From Acidimicrobiaceae bacterium (lineage in GTDB: Bacteria > Actinomycetota > Acidimicrobiia > Acidimicrobiales > Bog-793), in the NCBI GenBank assembly GCA_025463965.1, contig JAODBN010000071.1, positions 1 to 5,275 on the forward strand: a DNA stretch of 5,275 nt, written 5' to 3'. The translations under genes and the position numbers were made by a program. Under the pieces are notes generated by a model that saw only the letters and a program-made list of their open reading frames with translations, ran no database searches and was not told the origin of the DNA. Positions 1-5,275 of this stretch are shown in pieces. Every line of letters starts with the position of its first letter. The first letter of the stretch is position 1.

Positions 1-1255
1 GCTGGCGTCGCGTCGCCTCGTCGAAACCCGTCCAGACCTTGCCCACGTACTGGAGGCCCTCGGGGCCCGGGAGCCCGAGAAGCAGCGCACCGAGGCTGCC
101 GCTGCGTCCACCCTTCCCCTCGGTCCAGCCACCGATGACTACCTCTTGGGTGCGAAAGTTCTTGACCTTGATCCATTCCCCGCTGCGCTGCCCGGGGCGG
201 TACGGCGAGTCCTTGCGCTTTGCGACGATCCCTTCGAGACCGCCTTCTCGTGCTGCGGCAAGAACGTCCGCGCCCGGCCGGTCACGAAAGGTGGGAGGTG
301 TCACGAAGGAATCGCCGCTGAGCTCCAGCCCCTCGAGGAGCTGGCGACGCTCGTCATAGGGCTCCGAGAGCAGGGAGCGGCCCTCGAGGTAGAGCAGGTC
401 GAAGGCGAAGTAGTTGGCGGGGAAGTCGCGGGCCCGCCGGGCCACCTCGGAGGCTGAGCCGAGGTGAAGGCGCTGCTGGAGGCGACCGAAGCTCGGTCGC
501 CCCGAGGGGTCCAACGCGACGATCTCGCCGTCCAAGACGGCGGCCCGAGAACCGAGGTGTTCCCCGAGCCCTCGCAGCTCGGGGAACGAGGCGGTCAGGT
601 CCTTGTCGTTTCTGCTCAAGGCCCGAACCCGGCCGCCGTCGACGAACGCGATCGCCCGCACCCCGTCCCACTTGAACTCGTACGCCCAGCCCTCGTCCTT
701 GTTCGGCAGCTGCCCGGATTCGGCGAGCATCGGCGAGATCTTGTCGGGCACCGGCTCGAAGCCCGGTGGGGGGGGATCCATGCGATGGATCATCCAGTTC
801 TTGCCCCCGGTCGGAAAGAGCACGTAGCGCCCCGTCGCCCGCTTGCCGTGGAGGACCACCTTGACCTCGCGCTCGGTCCACTTCTCGGTCTGATAGGTCC
901 CCCGATCCCAGATGATGACCTTGCCGCCACCGTATTCGCCTTGGGGGATCTCGCCCTCGAAGCTCCCGTAGTCGAGAGGATGGTCCTCGGTGTGAACTGC
1001 CAGGTGATTGGAGCGGGGATCGAGGGGCAAGCCCTTCGGGAGCGCCCAGGAGACGAGGACGCCTTCGTGCTCGAGACGGAAGTCCCAGTGCAGCGCGCGG
1101 GCGTGGTGCTCTTGGATGACAAAGGTCGGAGCTGTGCTTTGCCGGGCCCCTTTGTGGGTCCGTCCCATCGGCTCGGGGGTCTTGGCCGGATCGCGTTTGG
1201 CTCGGTAGTCCTTGAGTGGGGACGTCGTCTTTTCTTGCCTGCCGACCTGCGCCAC
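1..1255 (-). CDS. ligD: ATP-dependent DNA ligase LigD, N-terminal part (3'-phosphoesterase + ligase domains), cut by window edge
   Basis: Predicted to repair DNA double-strand breaks by non-homologous end joining with Ku: it trims 3' ends and seals nicks with ATP. The window holds 418 codons from a GTG start; the 3' end lies off the left edge. Residues about 15-158 form the phosphoesterase domain. H50, H56, D58 and R60 in the HHARALHWDFR segment, plus H92 and Y96 in HPLDY, match the known LigD metal and phosphate ligands. Residues about 172-375 form the adenylyltransferase core: nucleotidyl lysine K195 in KWDGVR (motif I), YFAFDLLYL at 282-290 (motif III), EGIVAK at 341-346 (motif IV) and WIKVKN at 361-366 (motif V). 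An OB-fold begins after this and is truncated. No polymerase domain precedes the phosphoesterase, unlike mycobacterial LigD; one could follow off-window. The start is fixed by GGAGG nine bases upstream and by family-like early residues (LKDYRAKRDPAKTPEP). No catalytic residue that I can check is missing. Confidence 0.95.
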   Translation of the reverse strand, partial: MAQVGRQEKTTSPLKDYRAKRDPAKTPEPMGRTHKGARQSTAPTFVIQEHHARALHWDFRLEHEGVLVSWALPKGLPLDPRSNHLAVHTEDHPLDYGSFEGEIPQGEYGGGKVIIWDRGTYQTEKWTEREVKVVLHGKRATGRYVLFPTGGKNWMIHRMDPPPPGFEPVPDKISPMLAESGQLPNKDEGWAYEFKWDGVRAIAFVDGGRVRALSRNDKDLTASFPELRGLGEHLGSRAAVLDGEIVALDPSGRPSFGRLQQRLHLGSASEVARRARDFPANYFAFDLLYLEGRSLLSEPYDERRQLLEGLELSGDSFVTPPTFRDRPGADVLAAAREGGLEGIVAKRKDSPYRPGQRSGEWIKVKNFRTQEVVIGGWTEGKGGRSGSLGALLLGLPGPEGLQYVGKVWTGFDEATRRQ

Positions 1256-1386
1256 GCGTTCGTGCCTCCAGGACCCGCGCCACTTCGGCGGGTGCCGCCC
1301 AGCGCCGAACTACCCGGCCGGCAGTATGGCCAAGCAGGCGATCGGGCTCCCCGGCGCCTCGTCGCCGTGCTCGCTACGCTCCTTCG
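1256..1386. promoter_or_regulatory. Divergent intergenic region between ligD and the DUF3054 gene
   Basis: These 131 bases separate two divergently read start codons, so the promoter of ligD and probably that of the DUF3054 gene should lie here or just inside the genes. On the minus strand CATACT (about 1323-1328) has four of six matches to a sigma-A -10 box, but I find no good -35 partner. A short CCGGCCGG palindrome lies near 1314-1321. No operator of a known regulator is recognisable. The role is inferred from layout rather than from clear motifs. Confidence 0.4.
1265..1269 (-). promoter_or_regulatory. Shine-Dalgarno site of ligD
   Basis: On the minus strand GGAGG lies nine bases before the GTG at 1255-1253. 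This decides the ligD start: the nearest in-frame ATG is codon 30, inside the conserved N-terminal region. Confidence 0.8.
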
Positions 1387-1758
1387 ATGCGTCCGGTCGC
1401 TGCAGCGGGGCTGGACGCTCTCGCCGTGCTCGTCTTCGTCAGCATCGGAAGGCACGCCCACGACCACGGGACGACCCTGGGGGGCATGGCCAACACGGCC
1501 TGGCCGTTCCTCGTGGGCGCCGCAGTCGGGTGGCTCGTGGCCCGCGCCTGGCGCTCGCCGGCGGCTGTCATACCGACGGGGCTCCTCATCTTGTTCCTCT
1601 GCGTCGCTCTCGGGATGGTGCTCCGGCTGGTCTCTGGCCAGGGCAGTGCGCCGGCCTTCGTGGGCGTCGCGCTCGGCTTTCTCGGTCTGGAGATGCTCGG
1701 GTGGCGTCTTGTCGTCCGAATTCCCGTGCGGCTCGCTCGCAGGCGACAGGGTGCCTAG
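1387..1758 (+). CDS. DUF3054 family integral membrane protein
   Basis: A 123-residue protein that resembles the DUF3054 family, whose biochemical function is not known. Four hydrophobic segments are visible at roughly residues 5-20, 38-54, 60-79 and 88-106, so it should sit in the cytoplasmic membrane. Family-like features are the LDALAVLVFVSIGRHAHDHG segment (residues 9-28), AWPFLVG (38-44) followed by GW and RAWR (53-56), GMVLR (76-80) with GQGSAPAF (84-91), and LGWR (104-107). The C-terminus is basic (RIPVRLARRRQGA), typical of a cytosolic tail. The ATG at 1387 gives the usual family length. The same frame stays open further upstream, but that part is arginine- and proline-rich, runs antisense into ligD and is unlikely to be translated. 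No Shine-Dalgarno sequence is seen before the ATG, so it may be leaderless or weakly translated. It is divergent from ligD and stands alone on its strand. Confidence 0.85.
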   Translation: MRPVAAAGLDALAVLVFVSIGRHAHDHGTTLGGMANTAWPFLVGAAVGWLVARAWRSPAAVIPTGLLILFLCVALGMVLRLVSGQGSAPAFVGVALGFLGLEMLGWRLVVRIPVRLARRRQGA

Positions 1759-1921
1759 CGGGTCTGCTCGACCTTGTCGGTCTCGAGCACCTCGCGCTCC
1801 TCTACGGCTGCCGGAGTCCGGGTTCTGTTGTTTTGCCCGTCGCTCGCTGGCCGTCTGAGTCCTTCGATCGGCGTCGACCGGTGAGCGAAGCAGAATGCGC
1901 CGCGCGCCCTTGCCTTTCGGT

Positions 1922-2048
1922 ACGTCCCCCAGCCTTCGGGGACGTGACTCGCAACGACGGATCCGAGTAGGAGCCGGGCGGCTGGTGCACCCCGGCCGCA
2001 TCCTGCCACCAGCCGACCGGCGCCTGGACGTACCGGGTGCTCGGGCGC
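1922..2048. repeat. Run of four adjacent inverted repeats (possible structured RNA or chance)
   Basis: Four stem-capable inverted repeats follow one another. ACGTCCCC at 1922-1929 pairs with GGGGACGT at 1938-1945 (8 bp, 8-base loop). ACTCG at 1947-1951 pairs with CGAGT at 1964-1968. CGGCTGGTG at 1979-1987 pairs with CACCAGCCG at 2007-2015 (9 bp, 19-base loop). GCGCC at 2020-2024 pairs with GGCGC at 2044-2048. There is no T-run after any of them, so none looks like a normal intrinsic terminator. In DNA of this GC content single stems of this size are expected by chance; only the close packing is notable. Function unknown. Confidence 0.3.
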
Positions 2049-2453
2049 AGACTTCGGCCGCTTCACTGGACCCGCCAAGGGCACGCGATTCGACCGGAAG
2101 TCGCAGGGCGGGCTCCGTGGCACGACCGGCGATCGAGAGAAACAAATCTGCACGACATGTGGTCGCCGCCTCAGGGTTCGGGGCCCGACACTGACCGGGC
2201 CGACACCCTCGCAGTGGAAGGCAACAGGACCTTATCCTCTGGAAGGGCCTTGCGACCCCCGCGTGGCAGCAGCACGAGCGGGCGCGACGCGACGTCGCAC
2301 AGCGGCTGTCCACGTCGGGCAGCCGCCCAAGGGCAACCCGTCCTTCTTCAGGTGGGGCCGGCCTGAGCGTCGGAACGGCCGCCTCGCTTGAGCTCGTGAA
2401 ACAAGACTCCTTCGGGGCGATGGCGTACTCAAGGGCGCAGGAGAGCCCGAGCG

Positions 2454-2469
2454 CGTGCGATGTCGCACG
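2454..2469. promoter_or_regulatory. 16-base near-palindrome, candidate operator
   Basis: CGTGCGA and TCGCACG form perfect 7-base arms around a TG centre. A third copy of the TGCGA core follows at 2474-2478. The site lies about 90-110 bases before the glycosyltransferase start, a usual place for an operator of a dimeric regulator. I cannot assign it to a known regulator, and a 7-base arm pair can arise by chance in GC-rich DNA. Confidence 0.25.
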
Positions 2470-2514
2470 TCATGCGACGAGCCTGCCCATTGACCCTTCC
2501 GGTAGTCTGCGGGT

Positions 2515-2570
2515 GGCTCAACCCAGAGCCTTAGTTCCCCGCTTTGATCGGGGGAGATCGGTTGGCCCCC
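2515..2570 (+). promoter_or_regulatory. Structured leader and Shine-Dalgarno site of the glycosyltransferase gene
   Basis: A small stem, GGCTC (2515-2519) with GAGCC (2526-2530), is followed by a second one, TTCCCCG (2535-2541) with CGGGGGA (2549-2555): seven pairs including one T-G, with a 7-base loop. The right arm of the second stem contains the purine-rich GGGGGAG (2550-2556), which sits five bases before the TTG at 2562 and is the best Shine-Dalgarno match. The same G run could instead pair with CCCCC at 2566-2570 just inside the gene. Folding could therefore hide or expose the ribosome binding site. The pairings are seen in the sequence; control by folding is inference. Confidence 0.35.
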
Positions 2571-3716
2571 GTGGACTCGTCCCCATTGACCGGCGCTTTG
2601 GCGCCGCGCACGGCCGCACAGCCGCCATCGATTCCGCTCGTCGGACCGAGCCGTCGCCTGCGGATCGCCCTCGTGGCTCCGCCTTGGCTTCCCGTACCGC
2701 CCCCGGCCTATGGAGGCACGGAGAACCTCCTGGACGCGCTGGCGAGAGGGCTCCAGGCGGCCGGCCATGAAGTCCTTCTGTGCGCGTCCGGCGACAGCAC
2801 ATGTCCCGTAGCCCGCTCGTCGGTCTTCGAGCGCGCCATCGGCGTTGGCCTCGGGAACAGCGTCGACGAGATTCGTCACGTCCTTCACTCCTACGAGGCA
2901 GTCCATGAGGCCGACGTCGTCCACGACCACACCCTGGTGGGCCCGCTATACGCGGCGGCCTTTCCCCATCTTCCAGTCGTCACGACGAACCATGGCCCCT
3001 TCAACGAGGATCTGATCGACCTCTACCGGGTACTCGCTCGCCGTATGCAGGTGATCGCTATTTCGCACCACCAGGCGTCCACGGCGCGCAACGTGCCGAT
3101 CGCCGCAGTGATCCATCATGGTGTCGACCTTGCGGACTTTCCCGACGGGCCTGGCGGGGGCGGCTATGCCCTGTTCCTCGGGCGGATGCACCCGGGCAAG
3201 GGGCCACACATCGCCGCGGAGGTCGCGCGAGCCGCGGGCTACCCGCTGCGCATCGCCGCGAAGATGCGCGAGCCGCAAGAACGGGACTACTTCGACGCCA
3301 TGGTCCGACCCCTTCTTGGCGCGGACGTGTCGTACATCGGTGAGGTTGACCGGAGCGAGAAGCTCGAGCTGCTCAGCGGGGCGGACTGCTTGATCAACCC
3401 CATTGCCTGGGACGAGCCTTTCGGAATGGTGATGCTCGAAGCACTCGCGTGCGGGACCCCCGTTCTCACCACACCCCGGGGGGCGGCCCCCGAGATCGTC
3501 AAGGACGGCGTGGTGGGATTCGTCCGGGAAGACGCCGCGGGGCTGGTTTCCGCACTCGCTCGGATCGGGGAGATTGACCGTGCGTCGTGCCGGCTCCGGG
3601 TCGAGCAGAAGTTCTCCGTCGAGGTGATGGTACGGGGCCACCTCGCCGTGTACGAGCGGGCGCTGAGCGAGAACTCGAACGTGTTGATCGACGAATTGGT
3701 CCCGGGCGCTGCGTGA
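2562..3716 (+). CDS. Glycosyltransferase family 4 (GT-B fold)
   Basis: Predicted to move a sugar from a nucleotide-activated donor to an unidentified acceptor, in the cytosol or at the inner membrane face. From the TTG at 2562 it has 384 residues, a usual length for GT4. The N-terminal Rossmann domain starts near residue 33 (LRIALVAPPWLPVPP), with the glycine-rich YGGTE loop ending at E54 and TNHGPF at about 142-147. The C-terminal donor-binding domain begins near residue 202 (YALFLGRMHPGKG, with K213) and carries the hallmark E-x7-E in EPFGMVMLE (E285, E293), followed by ALACGTPVLTTPRGAAPEIV. No signal peptide or membrane helix is visible. The start is uncertain: TTG 2544 lacks a ribosome site, TTG 2562 has GGGGAG five bases upstream, and GTG 2571 is a more usual codon but poorly spaced. 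All leave about 25-40 proline- and serine-rich residues before the conserved core. The debranching-type gene follows after 25 bases, suggesting one transcript. Donor and product cannot be read from the sequence. Confidence 0.9.
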   Translation: MAPVDSSPLTGALAPRTAAQPPSIPLVGPSRRLRIALVAPPWLPVPPPAYGGTENLLDALARGLQAAGHEVLLCASGDSTCPVARSSVFERAIGVGLGNSVDEIRHVLHSYEAVHEADVVHDHTLVGPLYAAAFPHLPVVTTNHGPFNEDLIDLYRVLARRMQVIAISHHQASTARNVPIAAVIHHGVDLADFPDGPGGGGYALFLGRMHPGKGPHIAAEVARAAGYPLRIAAKMREPQERDYFDAMVRPLLGADVSYIGEVDRSEKLELLSGADCLINPIAWDEPFGMVMLEALACGTPVLTTPRGAAPEIVKDGVVGFVREDAAGLVSALARIGEIDRASCRLRVEQKFSVEVMVRGHLAVYERALSENSNVLIDELVPGAA

Positions 3717-3741
3717 TCCGGCGTCCACCTCTGGCGGCCAC

Positions 3742-5275
3742 ATGACCGACCCTTGGAACTTCGCCGGCGAGCCAACGGTCAACAACCTCGAGTGCGCCTC
3801 GCTCACCCTCGTCGAGGGGACCACCTTTTCGATCGCCTCTGCGAGCGGCGATATCGAGCCCGGAGGTGTCGAGGGACTGTTCTTCGAGGACACCCGGTTC
3901 GTGTCGACTTGGCGGGTCCGCCTTGACGAGGCGCCTTCTCAAGGACTCGCCGTCATCAACACCAATCCGTTCTCGGCGACCTTCGTCTCGAGAGGACGTC
4001 CCAAGGTGGGCGAGGCCGACAGCACGCTCTTGCTCCAGCGCACCCGCTATGTGGGAAATGGGATGCGCGAGGACGTCGCCGTGCGCAATCTCGGTCGCGA
4101 GGCCGCCGCGTGCTCACTCACCTTCGAGCTCGACGCTGACTTCGCCCACATTTTCGAAGTGAAAGAGAACCGCGTCCAAGAGCGAGGCCGGCGCAGCGTA
4201 TGGGTGGACCGCTCCCTCATGTCGTTCGCCTACAGCTACCGGGAGGTCAGCCGGCGGGTCGACGTCGTCTTCCCTGACCAGGCCAGGCTCACCGCGGGTT
4301 CTGCCGTCCTCGAGGTCGTCGTGCCGCCCGGAGAGGAGTGGCAAACGAGCTTCGAGTTCCACCTCAGCGTGGACGGCGATCCCATCGAGCTGCGTTACGC
4401 CGGCGCCGATCCCGAGCAGCACTCGGGACCCATGGAGCGCCTGCGGGCCTGGCAAGAACGCACCCCGCGCGTGCGCACCGGCGATCGGGCGCTCGACGAG
4501 GCGTTCCTTCGGAGCGAGCAGGACCTCGGAGCCTTGCAGATCGTCGACCCACAGCACGTCGACCGGTCCGTGATCGCTGCCGGCGCTCCCTGGTTCATGA
4601 CCCTGTTCGGAAGAGACTCGCTGATCACCTCGATCATGACCCTCGATGTCGACCCGAACCTCGCCACCGGGACCTTGCTGACGCTTGCCCGCATGCAGGG
4701 CATCCACGTCGACCCCTTGACCGAGGAGGAGCCCGGCAAGATCCTCCACGAGGTTCGACGCGGCCTCGCGACCGCGGCGAACACCCGGGCCGGATCGATC
4801 TACTACGGCTCGGTCGACTCGACGCCGCTGTTCGTCGTGGCGCTCGGCGAGCTGAACCGATGGGGCGCGCCCGAGTTGGTGATCAAAGAGCTGCTGCCGC
4901 ACGCGGATCGCGCGCTCGCGTGGATCGACGAGTACGGCGACCGGGACGGTGACGGCTTCGTCGAGTACCAGCGGGCGACTGGACGGGGACTCGTCAACCA
5001 AGGCTGGAAGGACTCCTTCGACGGGGTGAGCTTCGCCGAAGGCCGCCTCGCCGAGGCTCCGATAGCGCTCTGTGAGGTCCAGGGCTATGTCTATGCAGGG
5101 TTCATCGCCCGGGCAGAGATCGCAGACCGGCTCGGCGACGAATCCGGCGCAAAGGACTTCCGGGACCGGGCTGCACGACTCAAGGCCGCGTTCAACGAGC
5201 GCTTCTGGCTGGCGGACCGAGGCTATTTCGCCCTCGGTCTCGACGGTGAGAAGCGACAGATCGACTCACTCAGCT
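3742..5275 (+). CDS. Amylo-alpha-1,6-glucosidase / glycogen debranching enzyme-like protein, N-terminal part, cut by window edge
   Basis: Predicted cytosolic glycoside hydrolase acting on alpha-linked glucans or short glucosides. 511 codons are present from the ATG at 3742; the frame is open to the right edge, and relatives are about 650-750 residues long. Residues about 15-215 match the beta-rich N-terminal domain of bacterial debranching-type proteins (GDE_N_bis): ASGDIEPGGVEGLFFEDTRF at 34-53 is its signature, followed by LLLQRTRYVGNGMREDVAVRN (97-117). From about residue 240 the (alpha/alpha)6 catalytic barrel begins, with PWFMTLFGRDSL (283-294), HEVRRG (336-341), YYGSVDSTPLFV (354-365), a DRDGDGFVEY segment (400-409) and NQGWKDSFDG (419-428). 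The conserved aspartates in GRDS (D292) and WKDS (D424) are present; later catalytic residues lie off-window. No signal peptide is seen. The Shine-Dalgarno sequence is weak, so it may depend on translation of the upstream gene. The eukaryotic glucanotransferase half is absent, as usual for this group. The true substrate could instead be a GH63-like glucosyl or mannosyl glycerate. Confidence 0.9.
   Translation, partial: MTDPWNFAGEPTVNNLECASLTLVEGTTFSIASASGDIEPGGVEGLFFEDTRFVSTWRVRLDEAPSQGLAVINTNPFSATFVSRGRPKVGEADSTLLLQRTRYVGNGMREDVAVRNLGREAAACSLTFELDADFAHIFEVKENRVQERGRRSVWVDRSLMSFAYSYREVSRRVDVVFPDQARLTAGSAVLEVVVPPGEEWQTSFEFHLSVDGDPIELRYAGADPEQHSGPMERLRAWQERTPRVRTGDRALDEAFLRSEQDLGALQIVDPQHVDRSVIAAGAPWFMTLFGRDSLITSIMTLDVDPNLATGTLLTLARMQGIHVDPLTEEEPGKILHEVRRGLATAANTRAGSIYYGSVDSTPLFVVALGELNRWGAPELVIKELLPHADRALAWIDEYGDRDGDGFVEYQRATGRGLVNQGWKDSFDGVSFAEGRLAEAPIALCEVQGYVYAGFIARAEIADRLGDESGAKDFRDRAARLKAAFNERFWLADRGYFALGLDGEKRQIDSLS

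Larger units (their letters stand above)
1759..2561. other. Gene-free region of about 800 bases
   Basis: I find no supportable protein gene on either strand. Open frames exist, but their translations are arginine-, proline- and serine-rich, show no recognisable domain, and lack the strong third-position G/C bias of the real genes. I looked for and did not find signatures of RNase P RNA, tmRNA, SRP RNA, tRNA T-loops, or cobalamin, glycine and cyclic-di-GMP riboswitches. What it holds is a set of inverted repeats (described separately), a small AT-richer patch near 2138-2148, and the leader of the glycosyltransferase gene at its right end. No intrinsic terminator with a good T-run was found after the DUF3054 gene. 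It may be a decayed gene region, or carry an unrecognised RNA plus promoter sequences. Confidence 0.6.

Noticed and set aside
354..1283. Minus-strand open frame of 309 codons beginning MARVLEARTRGAGR
   Set aside because: It is in another frame of the same strand as ligD. Its translation is arginine-rich with no domain, while the true frame shows all the LigD motifs.
1811..1834. Possible terminator after the DUF3054 gene: CCGG-AGT-CCGG followed by a T-rich stretch
   Set aside because: The stem is only four pairs and the T-rich part is interrupted by G and C. Too weak to call.
464..1858. Plus-strand open frame of 464 codons
   Set aside because: It is antisense to ligD and then crosses the DUF3054 gene in the wrong frame; the translation has no recognisable domain. 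A GC-driven shadow.
1755..2153. Minus-strand open frame of 132 codons in the gene-free region
   Set aside because: Only its last 15 codons show gene-like third positions. The rest is at background composition, with no domain and no convincing ribosome site. Kept only as a low-interest finding.
2172..2190. GGGTTCGGGGCCC resembling a tRNA T-arm
   Set aside because: The invariant A58 of the T-loop is absent and no acceptor, D or anticodon arm can be built around it.
790..2313. Minus-strand open frame of 507 codons, the longest closed frame in the window
   Set aside because: It overlaps the ligD start and the DUF3054 gene and reads through the non-coding stretch. Its composition is dominated by R, S, P, A and G with no family resemblance.
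2327..2350. AAGGGCAACCC resembling part of a cyclic-di-GMP (GEMM-I) riboswitch
   Set aside because: The tetraloop/receptor and the GGACGCAAAGC part of that class are missing.
2490..2519. TTGACC at 2490-2495 as a -35 box for the glycosyltransferase operon
   Set aside because: No -10-like hexamer lies 16-19 bases downstream.
2946..3893. Minus-strand open frame of 315 codons
   Set aside because: Antisense to the glycosyltransferase, whose motifs are clear. Mirror-codon shadow.
4114..5001. Minus-strand open frame of 295 codons rich in D, E, V, R and G
   Set aside because: Antisense to the debranching-type gene. The protein-like look comes from the mirrored codon bias of the real gene.

Overview
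The window looks like chromosomal DNA from a high-GC actinobacterium. Real coding frames have strongly G/C-ending codons, a Shine-Dalgarno site of GGAGG type is present, and one gene encodes a DUF3054 membrane protein, a family common in Actinobacteria. The genus cannot be told from this stretch. I see no mobile element, tRNA, rRNA or CRISPR array.

Layout, left to right. (1) Bases 1-1255, minus strand: the N-terminal 418 codons of a LigD-type ATP-dependent DNA ligase, running off the left edge. It has a 3'-phosphoesterase domain followed by the adenylyltransferase domain. (2) Bases 1256-1386: a 131-base divergent intergenic region carrying the ligD ribosome binding site. (3) Bases 1387-1758, plus strand: a small four-helix DUF3054 membrane protein. 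(4) Bases 1759-2561: about 800 bases with no convincing gene. They hold several inverted repeats, a 16-base near-palindrome, and a leader whose hairpin overlaps the ribosome binding site of the next gene. (5) Bases 2562-3716, plus strand: a GT4-type (GT-B fold) glycosyltransferase. (6) Bases 3742-5275, plus strand: the first 511 codons of a bacterial amylo-alpha-1,6-glucosidase / glycogen-debranching-type protein, running off the right edge.

The last two genes lie 25 bases apart on the same strand and are probably co-transcribed. One builds glycosidic bonds and the other is predicted to break them, so they likely form a carbohydrate module for a storage glucan, a compatible solute or a glycoconjugate; the sequence does not say which. 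LigD is a DNA double-strand-break repair (non-homologous end joining) enzyme, divergently arranged from the DUF3054 gene and with no evident functional link to the sugar genes. The two largest genes at the edges are open at the window ends. Several long ORFs antisense to them are shadows produced by the high GC content.

I do not see strong evidence for a new biological system. The points most worth a second look are the structured leader of the glycosyltransferase, the glycosyltransferase/debranching-enzyme pair, and the domain order of LigD.
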